A DNA stretch of 64,000 nucleotides. It comes from Pieris napi (Eukaryota > Arthropoda > Insecta > Lepidoptera > Pieridae). The notes beneath the pieces are model-generated. The model was not told the origin of the DNA and searched no databases. It saw only the letters and a program-made list of their open reading frames with translations. Position 1 is the stretch's first letter. Each line of letters begins with the position of its first letter. The translations under genes were made by a program, and so were the position numbers. The stretch lies in contig NC_062240.1 of NCBI RefSeq assembly GCF_905475465.1, positions 9,191,001 to 9,255,000 on the forward strand, read 5' to 3'. Below, piece by piece: positions 11,530 through 22,284 of this stretch.

Positions 11530-11665
11530 ACCGATCTGTACCTTAACAGTGCGCGGGCGCACGGCGATTTGTCGCATTACACGGAGGTCACGGCGACGGG
11601 TCACGCCGGGCCTCTAATGTCACGCGAACGCTTTCCAAACTCACGACTCCTGCGCATCCGATTGC
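11530..11665. promoter_or_regulatory. GC-rich single-copy patch
   Basis: About 130 bases rich in CpG (GTGCGCGGGCGCACGGCG, GGTCACGGCGACGGGTCACG) sit abruptly inside AT-rich DNA. No frame stays open across it. It is a candidate cis-regulatory element or noncoding exon. Confidence 0.3.
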
Positions 11666-11734
11666 TTCCCGTGTCAACGAGGAACTATATTTAGGAGGAA
11701 ATTAAATTAAAATCTCATAGGTATATATGCTATG

Positions 11735-11860
11735 TTTTTAAAGAGAGGCGCAGAGTTCTTTTCGTCCGTTCTACGCCATTTACTTAATACTGGAAGTTTT
11801 CTTTTATGTTGTCTTTGCACAAAGACATCATATTTTAACATTACGTTCTAACCTAACTTA
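11735..11860 (+). mobile_element. LINE 3' UTR relic
   Basis: GCAGAGTTCTTTTCGTCC-GTTCTACGCC-ATTTACTTAATACTGG resembles the better-preserved block at 37673-37720 (GGAGAGTTTTTGGCCAG, TTCTTCTACGCCTTTGATTTG). This is a short piece of the same 3' UTR. Confidence 0.4.
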
Positions 11861-12001
11861 AGACTAATAAGTAATTAAAACCTAACCTAATTTAGTAAAA
11901 GGGCACTTAACATGAGAAAGTGTCCAATAACACTACTTACAGTCTCTATTAATGGGAAAACACTCTGTTCTGGTGTACAATTTTTTTCTACTTACCAATG
12001 T

Positions 12002-12188
12002 TTAACACTGGAGCGTTAGTCTCTTCACTAATTCAGTAATTGGAATGGTTTTGGCCTTTTCAATCTTCTCACTAGGCCCTTGGTGTCTAGAAGTAGAATA
12101 AGACTCGACGTTGACGTGTTGGTGGAGCCTTTGTTCGTGGGTTCCAGCAATCTTCTTTATTATTCTGGTAACGTAGTGGACGTTACGT
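12002..12188 (-). pseudogene. 61-codon minus-strand open frame, coding-like, unrecognised
   Basis: Stop to stop it reads RIIKKIAGTHEQRLHQHVN and later EKIEKAKTIPITELVKRL, then TAA. The composition is protein-like with many charged residues. A consensus donor GTAAGTAG follows on the same strand, just beyond the stop (CATTG|GTAAGTAG at about 11994). A parallel frame is open up to that donor, so a frameshifted exon or a LINE ORF fragment are both possible. No family is named. Confidence 0.3.
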
Positions 12189-12365
12189 TAGACTTTATAG
12201 AACTGGAAATTTAAAATCATTTAATTTTTTCTGACGTTACATGTTAACTCTTTGAACAACTATTTCGATTTTGTCTTAATATTTGACAATGACAAATTTT
12301 CGCAAAAATAAATATTTAAGTCGATATAACAATTAACTTAACTACAAACTAATATAAATCTCAAA

Positions 12366-12398
12366 TTTATATGTAATACTATTTAGTATTACATATTA
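12366..12398. repeat. Short perfect hairpin
   Basis: ATATGTAATACT and AGTATTACATAT pair perfectly around a 4-base ATTT loop. It could form a cruciform. No element ends were identified. Confidence 0.6.
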
Positions 12399-12528
12399 GT
12401 AACAAGGTCATGTTTAATTGTCATAAATAGTATATACTTTTTGTACACTGTGAACACTGTCATATTTTATTCTACTTTTAAATATATCATGTCGTAATGC
12501 ACCAACCTAGTGATTTGGTCATTTCCAG

Positions 12529-12594
12529 GTGAGCGGTAGCGCACCCGTACTTCCGTTTCCGGCGACGCGCCCGCGCAGCATCCGCGACCACTAG
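12529..12594 (+). CDS. Possible terminal coding exon, gene unknown
   Basis: A pyrimidine-biased acceptor (GGTCATTTCCAG) precedes 66 bases of GC-rich DNA. Only one phase is open: it reads VSGSAPVLPFPATRPRSIRD, then H and stop TAG (12592-12594). AT-rich DNA resumes right after the stop, as in a 3' UTR. The counter-argument is that CCAG|GTGAGC is also an excellent splice donor, so the GC-rich part might be the start of an intron. No protein family is recognised. Confidence 0.3.
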   Translation: MSGSAPVLPFPATRPRSIRDH

Positions 12595-12947
12595 ACCGGG
12601 ACTATCTATGTATGTATTTTTTATAATGGTAAATTATAATTTAGATTTTATAGGTGTGAAAAATACAGATTATTCAGTCCAGGATATTTAAAGCTTCGGG
12701 TTATTTATTTAACCAGTCGTTAAAAAAAGAGATTGTTTAAAACGAATTACAACATAAAGTTATTTAAATAGGATTATCATTTGTTTTTTTATATTTTTTT
12801 GCTTTATTACTTTTTTAACTATTTTACAGAAATTACCTGTTACAACGTTAACAAAACAGTTTTTTTTTAATTCTAATAGTATCAACATGTCTTTAGCAAA
12901 CTGGTTTTCTCAACAGTAGCTTTCCTAGCGATGACACGAAATCACAC

Positions 12948-13160
12948 TTTTTTTTAATGTAATAGGAGGCAAACGGACAGGAAGCCTACCTAATGTTAAC
13001 TGTATACCGCCACCCATGGCCACTAACATTGCCAGAGAGCTCGCAAGTTCGCTCGCTCGTTGACGGCCTTTCAAGAATTGGTACGCTCTTTTCGTGAAGG
13101 ACCCTCAGTCAAATTGGTTCGGAAATACTTCTGTGGGCAGCTGGTCCCACATAGTGGTGG
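12948..13160 (-). mobile_element. LINE 3' end with pol C-terminus
   Basis: The minus-strand reading gives TMWDQLPTEVFPNQFD, a stop, then FTKRAYQFLKGRQRASEL. This is the same protein end as 15190-15315. It continues into the untranslated tail GTGGCCATGGGTGGCGGTAT...CCTGTCCGTTTGCCTCC and an A/T-rich terminus at the left. It is dead (in-frame stop). Confidence 0.75.
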
Positions 13161-13216
13161 TGCGCGTATGTATATGCACGTCATACTTTAATATACGCTT
13201 ATTTAGTAACGGTAAA

Positions 13217-13548
13217 TCTTAATATATATATTTCTTGTGTGCGTGTGTATGTGACTGAACTCCTCCTAAACGACTGGACCAATTTTGATGAAATTTTTTG
13301 TGTGTCTTCAAGGGGATCTTGGAATGGTTTAGATTCACAAATCAGCCCGCCAGATGTTAAGGGTAGTCCACCCCTAAATTTTTATTTTTATTTTTTAGAC
13401 AAAATTTTTAATTTCTATTTTTTTATGATAGGTACAGCATTAAAAAATACATACAACCCCTAACTTTCACCCCTCTACGATCAACCCCTATTTTTTTATT
13501 ATAAATGATATACATACATGGCGAAACGACGTTTGCCGGATCAGCTAG
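13217..13548 (+). mobile_element. Non-autonomous Helitron, 332 bp
   Basis: It starts TCTTAATATATATATTTCTTG, preceded by A. It contains CTGAACTCCTCCTAAACGACTGG and GATTCACAAATCAGCCCG, and ends GTTTGCCGGATCAGCTAG followed by T. The 5'-TC, 3'-CTAG and A|T insertion site are Helitron hallmarks. The copy at 41747-41965 shares all these blocks. The ORF at 13239-13463 is only a reading of the element. Confidence 0.8.
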
Positions 13549-14015
13549 TATTATATAAAATAGTATATGGTTAACCTAAGACGGTTAACAATAACTATTA
13601 AAATGACGTCAAGTTTTTCCACTTTCAGCTTACTTCTTCAATTTGGTATTTTCTCAAACCAATAAATATAGTAATCGCAGTTATGAATTTTCTTCAAAAA
13701 ATCATGACGAATTGTGTATTTATACTGCATATTGTAAAGCTGAATCAAAACTATGAATAGATAACTTTATTAGTTAGTATGCATAGTCTAATTAAAGATA
13801 TATTTTCTATGTAAAACTGTAACTTCCTAATTAATCATCAATTATGTATTCTTTATAATTTGGGCACTGTCTACTTTTAGTTTGAACAGTTAATTCGACG
13901 AAAGAATCAGACTAAAACAATATAAAGAACTAGTAAAGAGACACAGTTTGAATTGACACAAGTTTTCGTGTCATTTGATATGATTTAATACTGTATCCAC
14001 TTTAAAACTAAAGTG
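13549..14015. other. AT-rich unassigned DNA
   Basis: No open frame, repeat or motif cluster was recognised. Confidence 0.5.
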
Positions 14016-14017
14016 AA

Positions 14018-14212
14018 GACGGACGGGTGATGAGAGAAAAGAAGCAAAATTAAACAGAATTGTAACGGAGTGGTATCCACGAAGTGGGAAACGAAATAGA
14101 TGCAGGCAGATAGGAAGATGAGAAGGCGATATAATAAAGGGAGCTTCTTGGAGAGAAGGCCAAGATTGGAAAATTTTAGAGGAGGCCTTTGTAGAAGTAC
14201 AAAATTAAATAA
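14018..14212 (+). mobile_element. RTE-type LINE relic: pol C-terminus
   Basis: One frame reads RRTGDERKEAKLNRIVTEWY followed by PRSGKRNRCRQIGR and a stop. After a one-base shift it continues DIIKGASWREGQDWKILEEA, then FVEVQN and stop. The order (TEWYPR-GKRNRGRQ, then D-I-K--G--W----QD---LEEAF) is the classic end of endonuclease-reverse transcriptase LINE proteins. A SINE directly follows. Confidence 0.8.
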
Positions 14213-14441
14213 AATCAGTGGTCTGGACCACAGATTTCTGTATCTGTTTCATGATCATTTATCAATCAGAGGGTCCTGTGCCTGACACATGCCGTCAACT
14301 AAGGAAGGCCGGTTTCCTCACGAAGTTTTCCAAGCGAGTGTTAAATGCGCACCTAGAAAGAAAGTCCATTGGTACACAGCCTGATCCTACGACCTCAGGG
14401 ATGAGAATCGCACGTGAAGCCACTAGGCCAACACTGCTCAA
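14213..14441 (-). mobile_element. tRNA-derived SINE
   Basis: Minus strand: head TGAGCAGTGTTGGCCTAGTG at the right edge, B box GTCGTAGGATCAGGC (one change from GGTTC), body, and tail at the left. It abuts the LINE relic end. The ORFs at 14218-14466 and 14295-14597 are readings of it. Confidence 0.85.
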
Positions 14442-15091
14442 AAGGAAATCGAAGGACAAGCTGTAAATAATTAAATAACCGTTTGCCGTTAGATAATAAG
14501 TATAATAATTATTTAAGCTAAAAACTAAATAGGCTTTTTTAATACTGAAACCAGTATTTAATCCAGAAAAGCCTTGACAAATGAAACAATGGACCAATAA
14601 ATTGCTAGATTAGACTTTATTAACTCCAAAATAGTCTTCCAAACTCTCTCACACTGATGTTTAATATTTATTTAATGTCAACAAAACTATATTATTTTAA
14701 CGTGCATCAGACGTCGGATGCTTGTCCATTAGGCCGTCTGTCGGACACTTCCGACTTGCGCGACATTCTGAACAATGTGCTGACGTCACACCCTCTCTGA
14801 TTTGTTTATGTTTACTTGACATATAAGTGAGATTATGTACAAATAATGGTCCTTTTTATGCATATGAATTTTGCTCCTTTTTGATTGTTTAATCGGACGG
14901 AAAAATTATATATGGTTTTTGTTATATTATATACGGTAGGTGATCAGATGTGCCTGATATTACTTGTCAATCACATGTATTTCTCGTATAACCATATTAG
15001 TCAAAAATAGTACAGCTAAATGTAATAAGTATGTACAATTTTATATAAGTACATAAATCGTTGCACGTTGTATGAGCTATACACGGAAAAT
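14442..15091. other. Unassigned DNA with a CRE-containing patch
   Basis: At 14700-14815, GC-richer DNA contains CAGACGTCGG, GTCTGTCGGACACTTCCGAC (inverted GTCGGA/TCCGAC words) and CTGACGTCAC, a full CRE/ATF site. This is a candidate regulatory element. The rest is AT-rich. Confidence 0.35.
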
Positions 15092-15330
15092 TAATTGTCA
15101 TTTAAAAATATTACAAAGAAATGCGCAGATAGAAAAAAATGCAAGCCGAGGTTCAGGGGCGATGACCTCAAAAAAAATGAACGCTTAGCCATAAGTTTTT
15201 GCCGCACCATCACTATGTGTAACCAGCTGCCCACTGAAGTATTTCCAAACCAAATCGACGTAGGTATCTTCAAGAAAAGAGCATACCAATTCTTAAAAGG
15301 CCGGCAAAGCGAGCCCATTGGTATTTAGAG
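15092..15330 (+). mobile_element. LINE 3' end: pol C-terminus, truncated tail
   Basis: The frame open from about 15095 reads FKNITKKCADRKKCKPRFRG, then CRTITMCNQLPTEVFPNQID and FKKRAYQFLKGRQ. The order FCRT-----N-LP-EVFP---D---FK-R-Y-FLKGR is a widespread LINE pol C-terminal pattern. The frame stays open for 77 codons, which makes it the best-preserved copy of this family here. The usual 3' UTR is missing. Confidence 0.8.
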
Positions 15331-15404
15331 TGAGAAAAATCAGCCACTTAACTAAAGTTATAAGTACTTATTCTAGAAATTAAACTAGATTCTAGGATAG
15401 GCTA

Positions 15405-15548
15405 GAACTGGTTGAGGTCAGTCGGTAAGCGGATAGCGCGGATAGCACAGCACGCGCCCGCATCCTGCGCGAGATGAGACGCGCCTTCCGCTCAGCAGCG
15501 GTTGCACGCGCTACTGAGCGCGACGGTGATCACGGGGCTAGTGGGAAA
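15405..15548. promoter_or_regulatory. GC-rich CpG patch, function unknown
   Basis: About 140 bases, with GCGGATAGCGCGGATAGC (a short direct repeat) and many GCGC words. A plus frame reads ILREMRRAFRSAAVARATER, then DGDHGASGK and stop, but upstream TAA blocks it from the nearest acceptor. It could be a noncoding exon or enhancer. Confidence 0.3.
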
Positions 15549-15647
15549 TAGTATATTTAAAAATATATTAATAGGCTTTCTACGTCACAACATATACTTA
15601 AACTACATAGGAATGATAATAAAAGATTTAATAAGTAGAAAATTAAA

Positions 15648-15800
15648 ACATTTGGTCCCTGTGGCTGTGTACCTTTAATGCTAGCAGCATTTCCTCGCTG
15701 TATTGCTATACTAATTTGTTGAGCGAGGAAAGCACCAGCTCTGGGGTCACCGGTACTACAAACTTAAATCATTAATTTGCGCCTGGGCATGTAAATTTGT
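15648..15800 (-). mobile_element. 5'-truncated LINE C-terminus (GDPR-AFLAQR family)
   Basis: The minus strand carries ACCGGTGACCCCAGAGCTGG and on to GGTACACAGCCACAGGGACC, i.e. the STGDPRAGAFLAQ block. An insertion/frameshift lies near 15707-15715. Upstream it shares CATGCCCAGGCGC with the copy at 28883-29040, so the truncation points are similar. Confidence 0.7.
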
Positions 15801-16204
15801 GGATTAATGAAAATAGATTCTTCTGATGTTAAAATATAAAATATTTAGTACGTCCAAACATAAGTATGTTTTTATAGTGGCTACATATTCGTACTGGAAG
15901 ACACAGGAGGTTCAGTTATGCCTGTATAAAAGATCTAATCTCCTAACAACTCACAACTTGATGCTGCGCGTGGTTATAAAATAAAAATTAATTCACATCA
16001 AATAAAATCACAAGCTATATATATAATATCCATTAAAACTCAGAATAAATCAACACTTACTAAATAGTTAATTGTTTACTATTACGTAATGTACTTTAAA
16101 TTTAGTAGAACTAAGGGCCCTGTCAAAGCCCTATATCCCCCGAAGTGTCGCATTACTAGTCACTGGACATTGCGCTCTGCGCGCAATTGTTAAACGACCA
16201 TAGT
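15801..16204. other. Unassigned DNA
   Basis: Mostly AT-rich. The section 16110-16200 is more balanced (GGGCCCTGTCAAAGCCC, CTCTGCGCGCAATTG). No feature is assignable. Confidence 0.4.
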
Positions 16205-16437
16205 GCTATACCATATAATAAAATAAAAATAAAATAGCCTTTATTGCTGTTTCTATCTTACAATAATACTCATTAATTAATACATGCCTAACATAATTAC
16301 TTTCTAAATACTTTTCTACTAAATTAAATTGGTTTAATCATTGTATGTTCGGCAACTGGATGTTTGTCTGGAACAGCTTGTCTGTCGACAAAGGCCTCCT
16401 CTAAAGATTTCCACGTATTCCTGTCTTTTTTACTACT
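16205..16437 (-). mobile_element. RTE-type LINE 3' end
   Basis: The minus-strand frame reads DRNTWKSLEEAFVDRQAVPD followed by KHPVAEHTMI, the typical last residues of an RTE-like protein. It then continues into a 3' UTR ending in AATAAAGGCTATTTTATTTTT (left edge), a polyadenylation-like tail. Confidence 0.75.
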
Positions 16438-16489
16438 ATACCATATATGAAATAATTAATACTTAAAATATATAATAGATCTGGTTCAG

Positions 16490-16700
16490 TAGACTTTGCT
16501 GTACCAAATCCAGATCCACGTACTAGAGATGGGATAGGTCAAAAGCACCCATAACCATGGGTGAATTTCATGAAAGTTGAAGCGAGAGAAGTCAGGACCA
16601 TGGCAAGTGAAGGACTATGGTTTTGCCTACCCCTTCGGAAAAAGGCGTGGGTGTACTGCTATAATACCATAGGTACACCTCTTAAATTTCTTGTCTTAAA
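16490..16700 (+). mobile_element. RTE-type LINE relic: pol C-terminus
   Basis: ATGAATTTCATGAAAGTTGAAG and CTACCCCTTCGGAAAAAGGCG correspond to the common ending with EA-EV--D-GKWKEVVSAYPFGKKA. Here frame changes give EAREVRTMASEGLWF and PLRKKAWV. The minus-strand relic at 21780-22030 carries the same segment. The 80-codon frame at 16561 is this relic. Confidence 0.65.
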
Positions 16701-16799
16701 CTACGTATGCCATTTAGATGATGTAACTTACTACTTCATTTGTTTATTTATAGCCGCACCAACAAGGCCACACATAAGAAGAAGAAAAAGTTACATAAA

Positions 16800-18190
16800 C
16801 TAGAACCAATGTGTGGCCTTGATCGTGGAAGGCGTGTACAAACATGCTTATTAATAAATTTGCATAAATAAAAAAAAAGAGCAAAAATAACAAAAGAACC
16901 TTAGACTTCAAAGGGTTTTAAGAGATAAAAGAATGCCTTGTCTATAATCAGATGGTCGATCACTTCTTAAACATAAAAATCTCTCCCAAGCATACAAAGT
17001 ATCCTATTCTAGTATTAATTAATTAAATAATAAATTTATATTATAAACTCTGATCGCACCGGTTTAACAACAATACTAATATGTCTCCATTCATCACAGA
17101 TTAAACACCATTTGACAAAGACAAAGAGTACTTTCATTAAAACGGTAGAATTAGACGGATTGTCGTTTTATTTATTATATTCCTTACATCAGTGTTTCTA
17201 TAGCAAATGTCTGTGGAAATTAAAAAATATAGTCTGTATTTATATTGTTTTGTGTTAATCTGTAATAGATCAATAATGTCTATGCCCTTTATGTATGGGT
17301 TCTTAAATTCCTTTACCATACAAATCTAAATAATGCACACGCGTTGAACTCTATTACAAGAAATGTAAATAAAATTTGCATTATTATAGAATTAGTTTTA
17401 TTGATAGATAAGAATGATTTAAAGACGAACAAATTTGAATATGAACAAACTTGATACCTCATATTGAAGATTATGTAAATTACAGCACGTGGTTTTTGAG
17501 GACAGGTTTTATTATAGGTAACTATAGTTATGCAAAAATCTAATAATCATGATTTTGCATAGAATATTGACAGCTGTCATATAAAATTATTAATGTGTAT
17601 TTAATAACCGATTAATCCGATAGGCTATTGATTATTTGGAGGGTTGAAATTTCTTAGTAAAAAGACACATTGTATGATTTGTTTGTATTTACAGTACACT
17701 AAACCTTAGTCTAATTTAGGGTCATGCCTATCAATCAGTTACAGATAGACAGTATTTAATTAAATTAGAAAGAGCAACGTTGATTGAAAATCTATTCCAA
17801 TAGAAAATTAAAAGATTTGACACAATTTATTTAAAAAGTAAGACGAGAATTCCGGGGACAAATTAGCTATTTGGTGTTTTGAAAAATATGGCAATTTAAA
17901 CCAATTTTTTTATGATAAAACTAATTATACTATAAAAACCGACGTCATAAATTACCAAATACACATTAACTATTTCAATATGTTATTGTTTAATACTAAA
18001 AAAACCCAAGATTATCAATATCTATTATATATTTTTCATATACAAAAACCACGCAAAAATGGCGAATAATTTCAAATTAATTATCAATACAATGAACAGG
18101 TGGGGCAACACTGAGTTCATTGACATTGTAAACGTATTGTGTTGAAAACTATACAATACGTCGCCGTATTAAGATGTATTAAGCTATTGT
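16800..18190. other. AT-rich unassigned DNA
   Basis: No repeat or frame was recognised, except a possible Helitron tail (ACGAGAATTCCGGGGACAAATTAGC near 17842-17866). A 9-bp stem hairpin ACGTATTGT/ACAATACGT lies at about 18131-18162. Confidence 0.4.
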
Positions 18191-18197
18191 TGGATAA

Positions 18198-18465
18198 TTA
18201 AGATAAAATCACTGGGTCACCGGGATAGCTATAGTTCAAGATTGCAATAATTTGTAAAGCGGTATTAATTGGCTTTTTGTATATTATTGTTAGCTTTAGG
18301 TACGGATTTTTTTTTTCTCCAATCCCTTTTTCGATATTTAAGTTCTGCTTTTGTTCTTTGAGGGACGCGCTATAAACCTCATCAATATCATCGTCATTTG
18401 GTGATGGTGGATTAATAGCAGAGCCCTCCAAGGGACAACTAAATTTTAGAGTACTTTTACTTTAG
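18198..18465 (-). other. Minus-strand ORF, acidic N-terminal part, unrecognised
   Basis: The frame is open from about 18465 down to TGA at 18198. It includes PPSPNDDDIDEVYSASLKEQ and then a hydrophobic tail. The acidic, Ser/Pro-containing start looks more protein-like than most chance frames here. However, there is no acceptor, no family motif, and no continuation on either side. It could be a TE relic. Confidence 0.2.
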
Positions 18466-18469
18466 AATA

Positions 18470-19880
18470 CTCTGATCCTGAAGAAGGTTTTGTTTAAAAA
18501 AAATTTTAATTAAGTTACTAATTAATTGGTGAATCAAAAAAAACCCTAAATTTAATGATATGAAAATGTAAGTGATACATTTCGTACAAGTTTTTATTGT
18601 AAAACATAATCTAACTTAAATGTATTTTTTCTAAATATCGCATCAATATTTTAACTTTTTTAGTCATTGTGGATTATAGGATTGATGATTATACAAGTTA
18701 CGTTCAGGTTTCAGGGTACTTAATAAACTACGTTAATAAAACTTTACCAAGATAGATTTTGAACTGAAATTGTTTACACTAGCAACACATGCAAGATCTG
18801 AAATGGTTTTTATTATTAACATAAAAGTCATACATTATACCAATTTTTTTATATCATCTAATGTCCATTTAGTAATTATTCCAATCGCCAAAAACACGTG
18901 CACCGCAAAACTCGTTCAAATATCGCACAACAAATTATTTCTGCCCTGAATATATTTTATACGCATTTTAAAATATCCTTTGAGAACGTGAGATTTATAG
19001 CAACGAAACCCGTTAGGGTGGCTAAGACGAAGGGTGACCCCCTATCCCCATAGAATTTTCTTGATTTTTTTCGTCTTGACAAGCCCCAGCTGCTATACAT
19101 GTTATAAATAAAAATCGCGATTTTGACCCGTCACGCGTGTAAAGATCCAAGAATATTTTCGATTTTGTTCTTATGTATGGGTAATAAGACACAATTTGGC
19201 TTAAATTCTTGTATATGACAGACACAGGACGTCCTTTCCGCTTTACTGCAATTATTATTTATACCGGAACCGTTTTAATAATATTTATTAGATGAGACCT
19301 CTATTTATAAGTACTCCAAGGTTAGTAATTATAGGTGTTTTGTGCGAATAATTACTGGATATAAATGATTGTAATTCTACATTTTTGCTAAAATTTAGAT
19401 CAGCTTTCTGTATAAATAAAAAAAAAAATCTTAATTTAAAATTTAAATTTAGAATCAATTTTACATCCTTTCTGTTGACTTTCATAAGTGTACTTGGTAG
19501 TTGGTACCTATATTAATTAAATTATTTTGAGTTTAAAAAGATAATATAATTCATCTGGAATTAATAAATTAATAATAAATAAACATGACCTAATGGAGTC
19601 GTTGCGCAATACTCAAAATTATGTAAGCGTAATATTATAAGTTCTAATAATTGTAAATACTTAAGATATATAATAAAAAGGATTGTTTTTAATTAAAATA
19701 AATTGTTTTAGAAACTATGTATTAGATTTAGATGGCAGTGTCTTTTATTATTTTTGTTTCATAGACAAGTCAATACCTGTCTGACATGTCATCGACTTTT
19801 GGATTTGATATATTCCTCACTTGATCACTGGAAGTTTTCCACAGTCCGTCACAAGGCACTTTCTTTTGCAAACTAGCGAA
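18470..19880. other. AT-rich unassigned DNA
   Basis: No genes or recognised repeats. Two short minus-strand frames (19022-19225 and 19288-19485) lack any supporting signal. Confidence 0.4.
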
Positions 19881-20045
19881 CTGTAGAATCGACTCCCAGT
19901 GGGGGTCTCCCCTGAGAGATACGACCTCCAACTAGTCAAATTTAAAGTGTAGTCGTCAAAGGCCGGCAACGCACCCACTAAAAATTGGTGGCCATGGGCA
20001 GGCATGACTGTCTTTTATAGGCGTCCCGTTTTATTATACAAAAAA
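19881..20045 (+). mobile_element. LINE 3' tail (AAAGGCCGGCAACGC family), degraded
   Basis: It contains CAAAGGCCGGCAACGCACCC, GGTGGCCATGGGCAGGCATGA and CGTCCCGTTTTATTATACA, in the same order as the tails at 46650-46770 and 35540-35650. Confidence 0.55.
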
Positions 20046-20500
20046 ACACGCTCAAATATTTGATTTCTTCTAATTGCATATAATAAACATCTAGCAATGA
20101 AGGCGCTTAAAAATTGCAATGAAACACCGCAATCTTCCTGCGAGTCGTGGGAATGTTCACCCCCTTGTGAACGCAAACCCCTCACTAGTCAAGATGCTTT
20201 GTAGCTAATTATTGCATCTTGGGTCAAATTAAAAAATAATATTTTCATAATAGTTATATATAGTGGCAGTATATGTCTCTTATATCTGAGCCGTTTATCA
20301 TCCAATTTGTATATAAGATTTTTGTATAAATTGTATTTTTTTAAACTCTTTAGTTTATTCGGTATTTAAAATGTATTTACAATCTTAAGATAAACAATCC
20401 GCGAAAATAGAGTACACAGTGAGCCATTTCTGCCAAAACCCTCCATCTTTTAGTTGATACCAACTCCGGGGAAACAAATACAGATAATACAACTTTTTCT
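20046..20500. other. Unassigned DNA
   Basis: Mostly AT-rich. A balanced patch lies at 20120-20190 (CCTGCGAGTCGTGGGAATG). No feature was identified. Confidence 0.4.
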
Positions 20501-20504
20501 ACAG

Positions 20505-20665
20505 CTGTGATACTTTTTGACATTCAACACCTTTTGTCTTCAGTCACCGTGACCACGCACGCTGTAAAGCACGCGAAACGTCGGTTATATTTAAAATTAT
20601 GAAAATTCATTGTAAATACCTGAGTGTTTATTAGTTCAGTAAAGCTTTCTACTCTTCCGTCAGTT
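20505..20665 (+). repeat. Probable retroelement fragment with GCTGTAAAGCACGCGAAACGT motif
   Basis: CACCGTGACCACGCACGCTG, then TAAAGCACGCGAAACGTCGG and TTATATTTAAAATTATG, reads like the terminal/UTR motif of a widespread invertebrate retroelement. The GCGAAACGTC core is reminiscent of the 3' half of hammerhead motifs in Penelope-like elements. The assignment comes from motif memory only, and the CTGATGA half is not seen. Confidence 0.3.
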
Positions 20666-21424
20666 TATCTTCTTCTTCATAGTCTTCATTACTGAAGGTC
20701 GTGAAATCTTGAAAAGCCCTAACCAATACAACGACTTGCTGCTTCCACACAACTCCATCCTTATCTTGTCTCATAAGGGATGATTCTGTGTTATCCTTAA
20801 GTGTTAAGTAACAAAGACAGAATAATTATTAAGTGTACAGTTTTGAACCAACAGTTTTAGGTTAGTTAAAAGCTTAGCTAAGCTCCTACGTTAACACTGC
20901 TCTTAAAGACTTTATTGGTTCAAATTAAACCTATAGTATAACATCACTCAGTATGCTAAAGGTTTGCCTATCCTCAATATTATATTAGTAATACGAAGTG
21001 TATGAATTTTCAATAAGCATTACCTAATACTGCGTAATGAAAGCTACGACATACCTAATTCGCGATCTAACAGCCGATCGAGTGTGAAATCACATCCACC
21101 AAACTAAATTAAACATAAAATGATGTAACTTGCCGAAGTAGACATGTACCCACTGTGCTAATCTATTTATTTGTTATTTAATCGCGTGAAATTTTGGTCT
21201 ATTTTTGTAATTTATGCAAATTTATTAATAAGTATAATGTATGTGCACACCGTCCACAATCTAGGCCAATCTAGTTTGTGTGAATTTTTTTTTTCTTCTC
21301 ATGTGGCTTTGGTGTGTCTATAAATGAAGAAGTTGTGAGTTGAACCATCTAAACGTCATACGCGGTGTAAGACAAGAAAGGTAAGATATATTATTATTAT
21401 ATTATAGCTATCTTTACTATCTCT
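20666..21424. other. Unassigned DNA
   Basis: No feature recognised. Confidence 0.4.
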
Positions 21425-21530
21425 CATTATTCGGCAACTCCATGCCTAAGCGCCGTGGTCAGCAAGGAAGCACCTGGAGCGGACTATCTGTTTCCACCGG
21501 TTTCTGTCCATCGCCTCTCTTATTAGTGTA
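21425..21530 (-). mobile_element. LINE relic: pol C-terminus
   Basis: The minus strand reads EAMDRNRWKQIVRSRCFLAD, then HGA and stop (TAG at about 21448-21450). The AMDR--W pattern marks the end of an RTE/CR1-like LINE protein. Confidence 0.65.
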
Positions 21531-21779
21531 CAGTTTTAAAGACGATGACGATTTGATCGGATCGGACTCGCCTGTCTAAGATATGCCGACAGCGGTTTGT
21601 ATTTTATTTCGGCCATACCATGCGCAGTGACGATGAGAACTTCGAGAAACTGATCGTGGTTGGTAACAAAATTCATTTATTCAGTTGAATCACGTGATTA
21701 CTTTGAATTGTCAACTCTACCTCCTGTTCGAAATCACGACCAGCACACAAGGAGAAAGGCATGAACCTCGGGCTAGTTT

Positions 21780-22030
21780 TTTTTAACACTGAAGGCTATC
21801 TTTACCACGCTTTTTTCCCGATGGGGTTGGCAAACAATCTTCACTAGCTACGATCCCGACCTACCTCTCTCGCTTCAACCATTTTCATAACATTCACCAT
21901 GCATGCTCGTCGGCTATGGCTACTTAATTTGTCCCTTCTCTAGTACCTCCTGGATTTGGTCCAGGTGTATACGACAAGGCTTATCCATCCCTATTTCACC
22001 ATAAACGGGTGCCTAATATACCCCTATCTA
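21780..22030 (-). mobile_element. RTE-type LINE relic: pol C-terminus
   Basis: The minus strand contains GTGAATGTTATGAAAATGGT, then TGAAGCGAGAGAGGTAGGTCGG and CAACCCCATCGGGAAAAAAGCG. It matches the plus-strand relic at 16550-16660 base for base in most positions. Several frame breaks are present. Confidence 0.65.
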
Positions 22031-22284
22031 TATAGATGATCCACATTATTTAAGCAAAAACAAGTGAAGTGTCACTACGCAACAAAAATAATCATAATGC
22101 TGCGCAGTGAGTAAAGTAGAGGTGAACTTTTAAATATCATTGTTGCAAGTAACGGTCAATCATAGCGAATGAACCAAAAAATAAGCTCAGGTTCGTGACA
22201 AAATTTACTCTGACTTAGTTCGTTATAACGGGTTAGATTCAAAATATTAGAAATGCGTCAATTAAATTAAAAAAAAAAGTTTTC

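Noticed and set aside
11845..11905. CCTAACCTAA words resembling insect telomere repeat TTAGG
   Set aside because: Only two units in each place, imperfect and separated. Not an interstitial telomere array.
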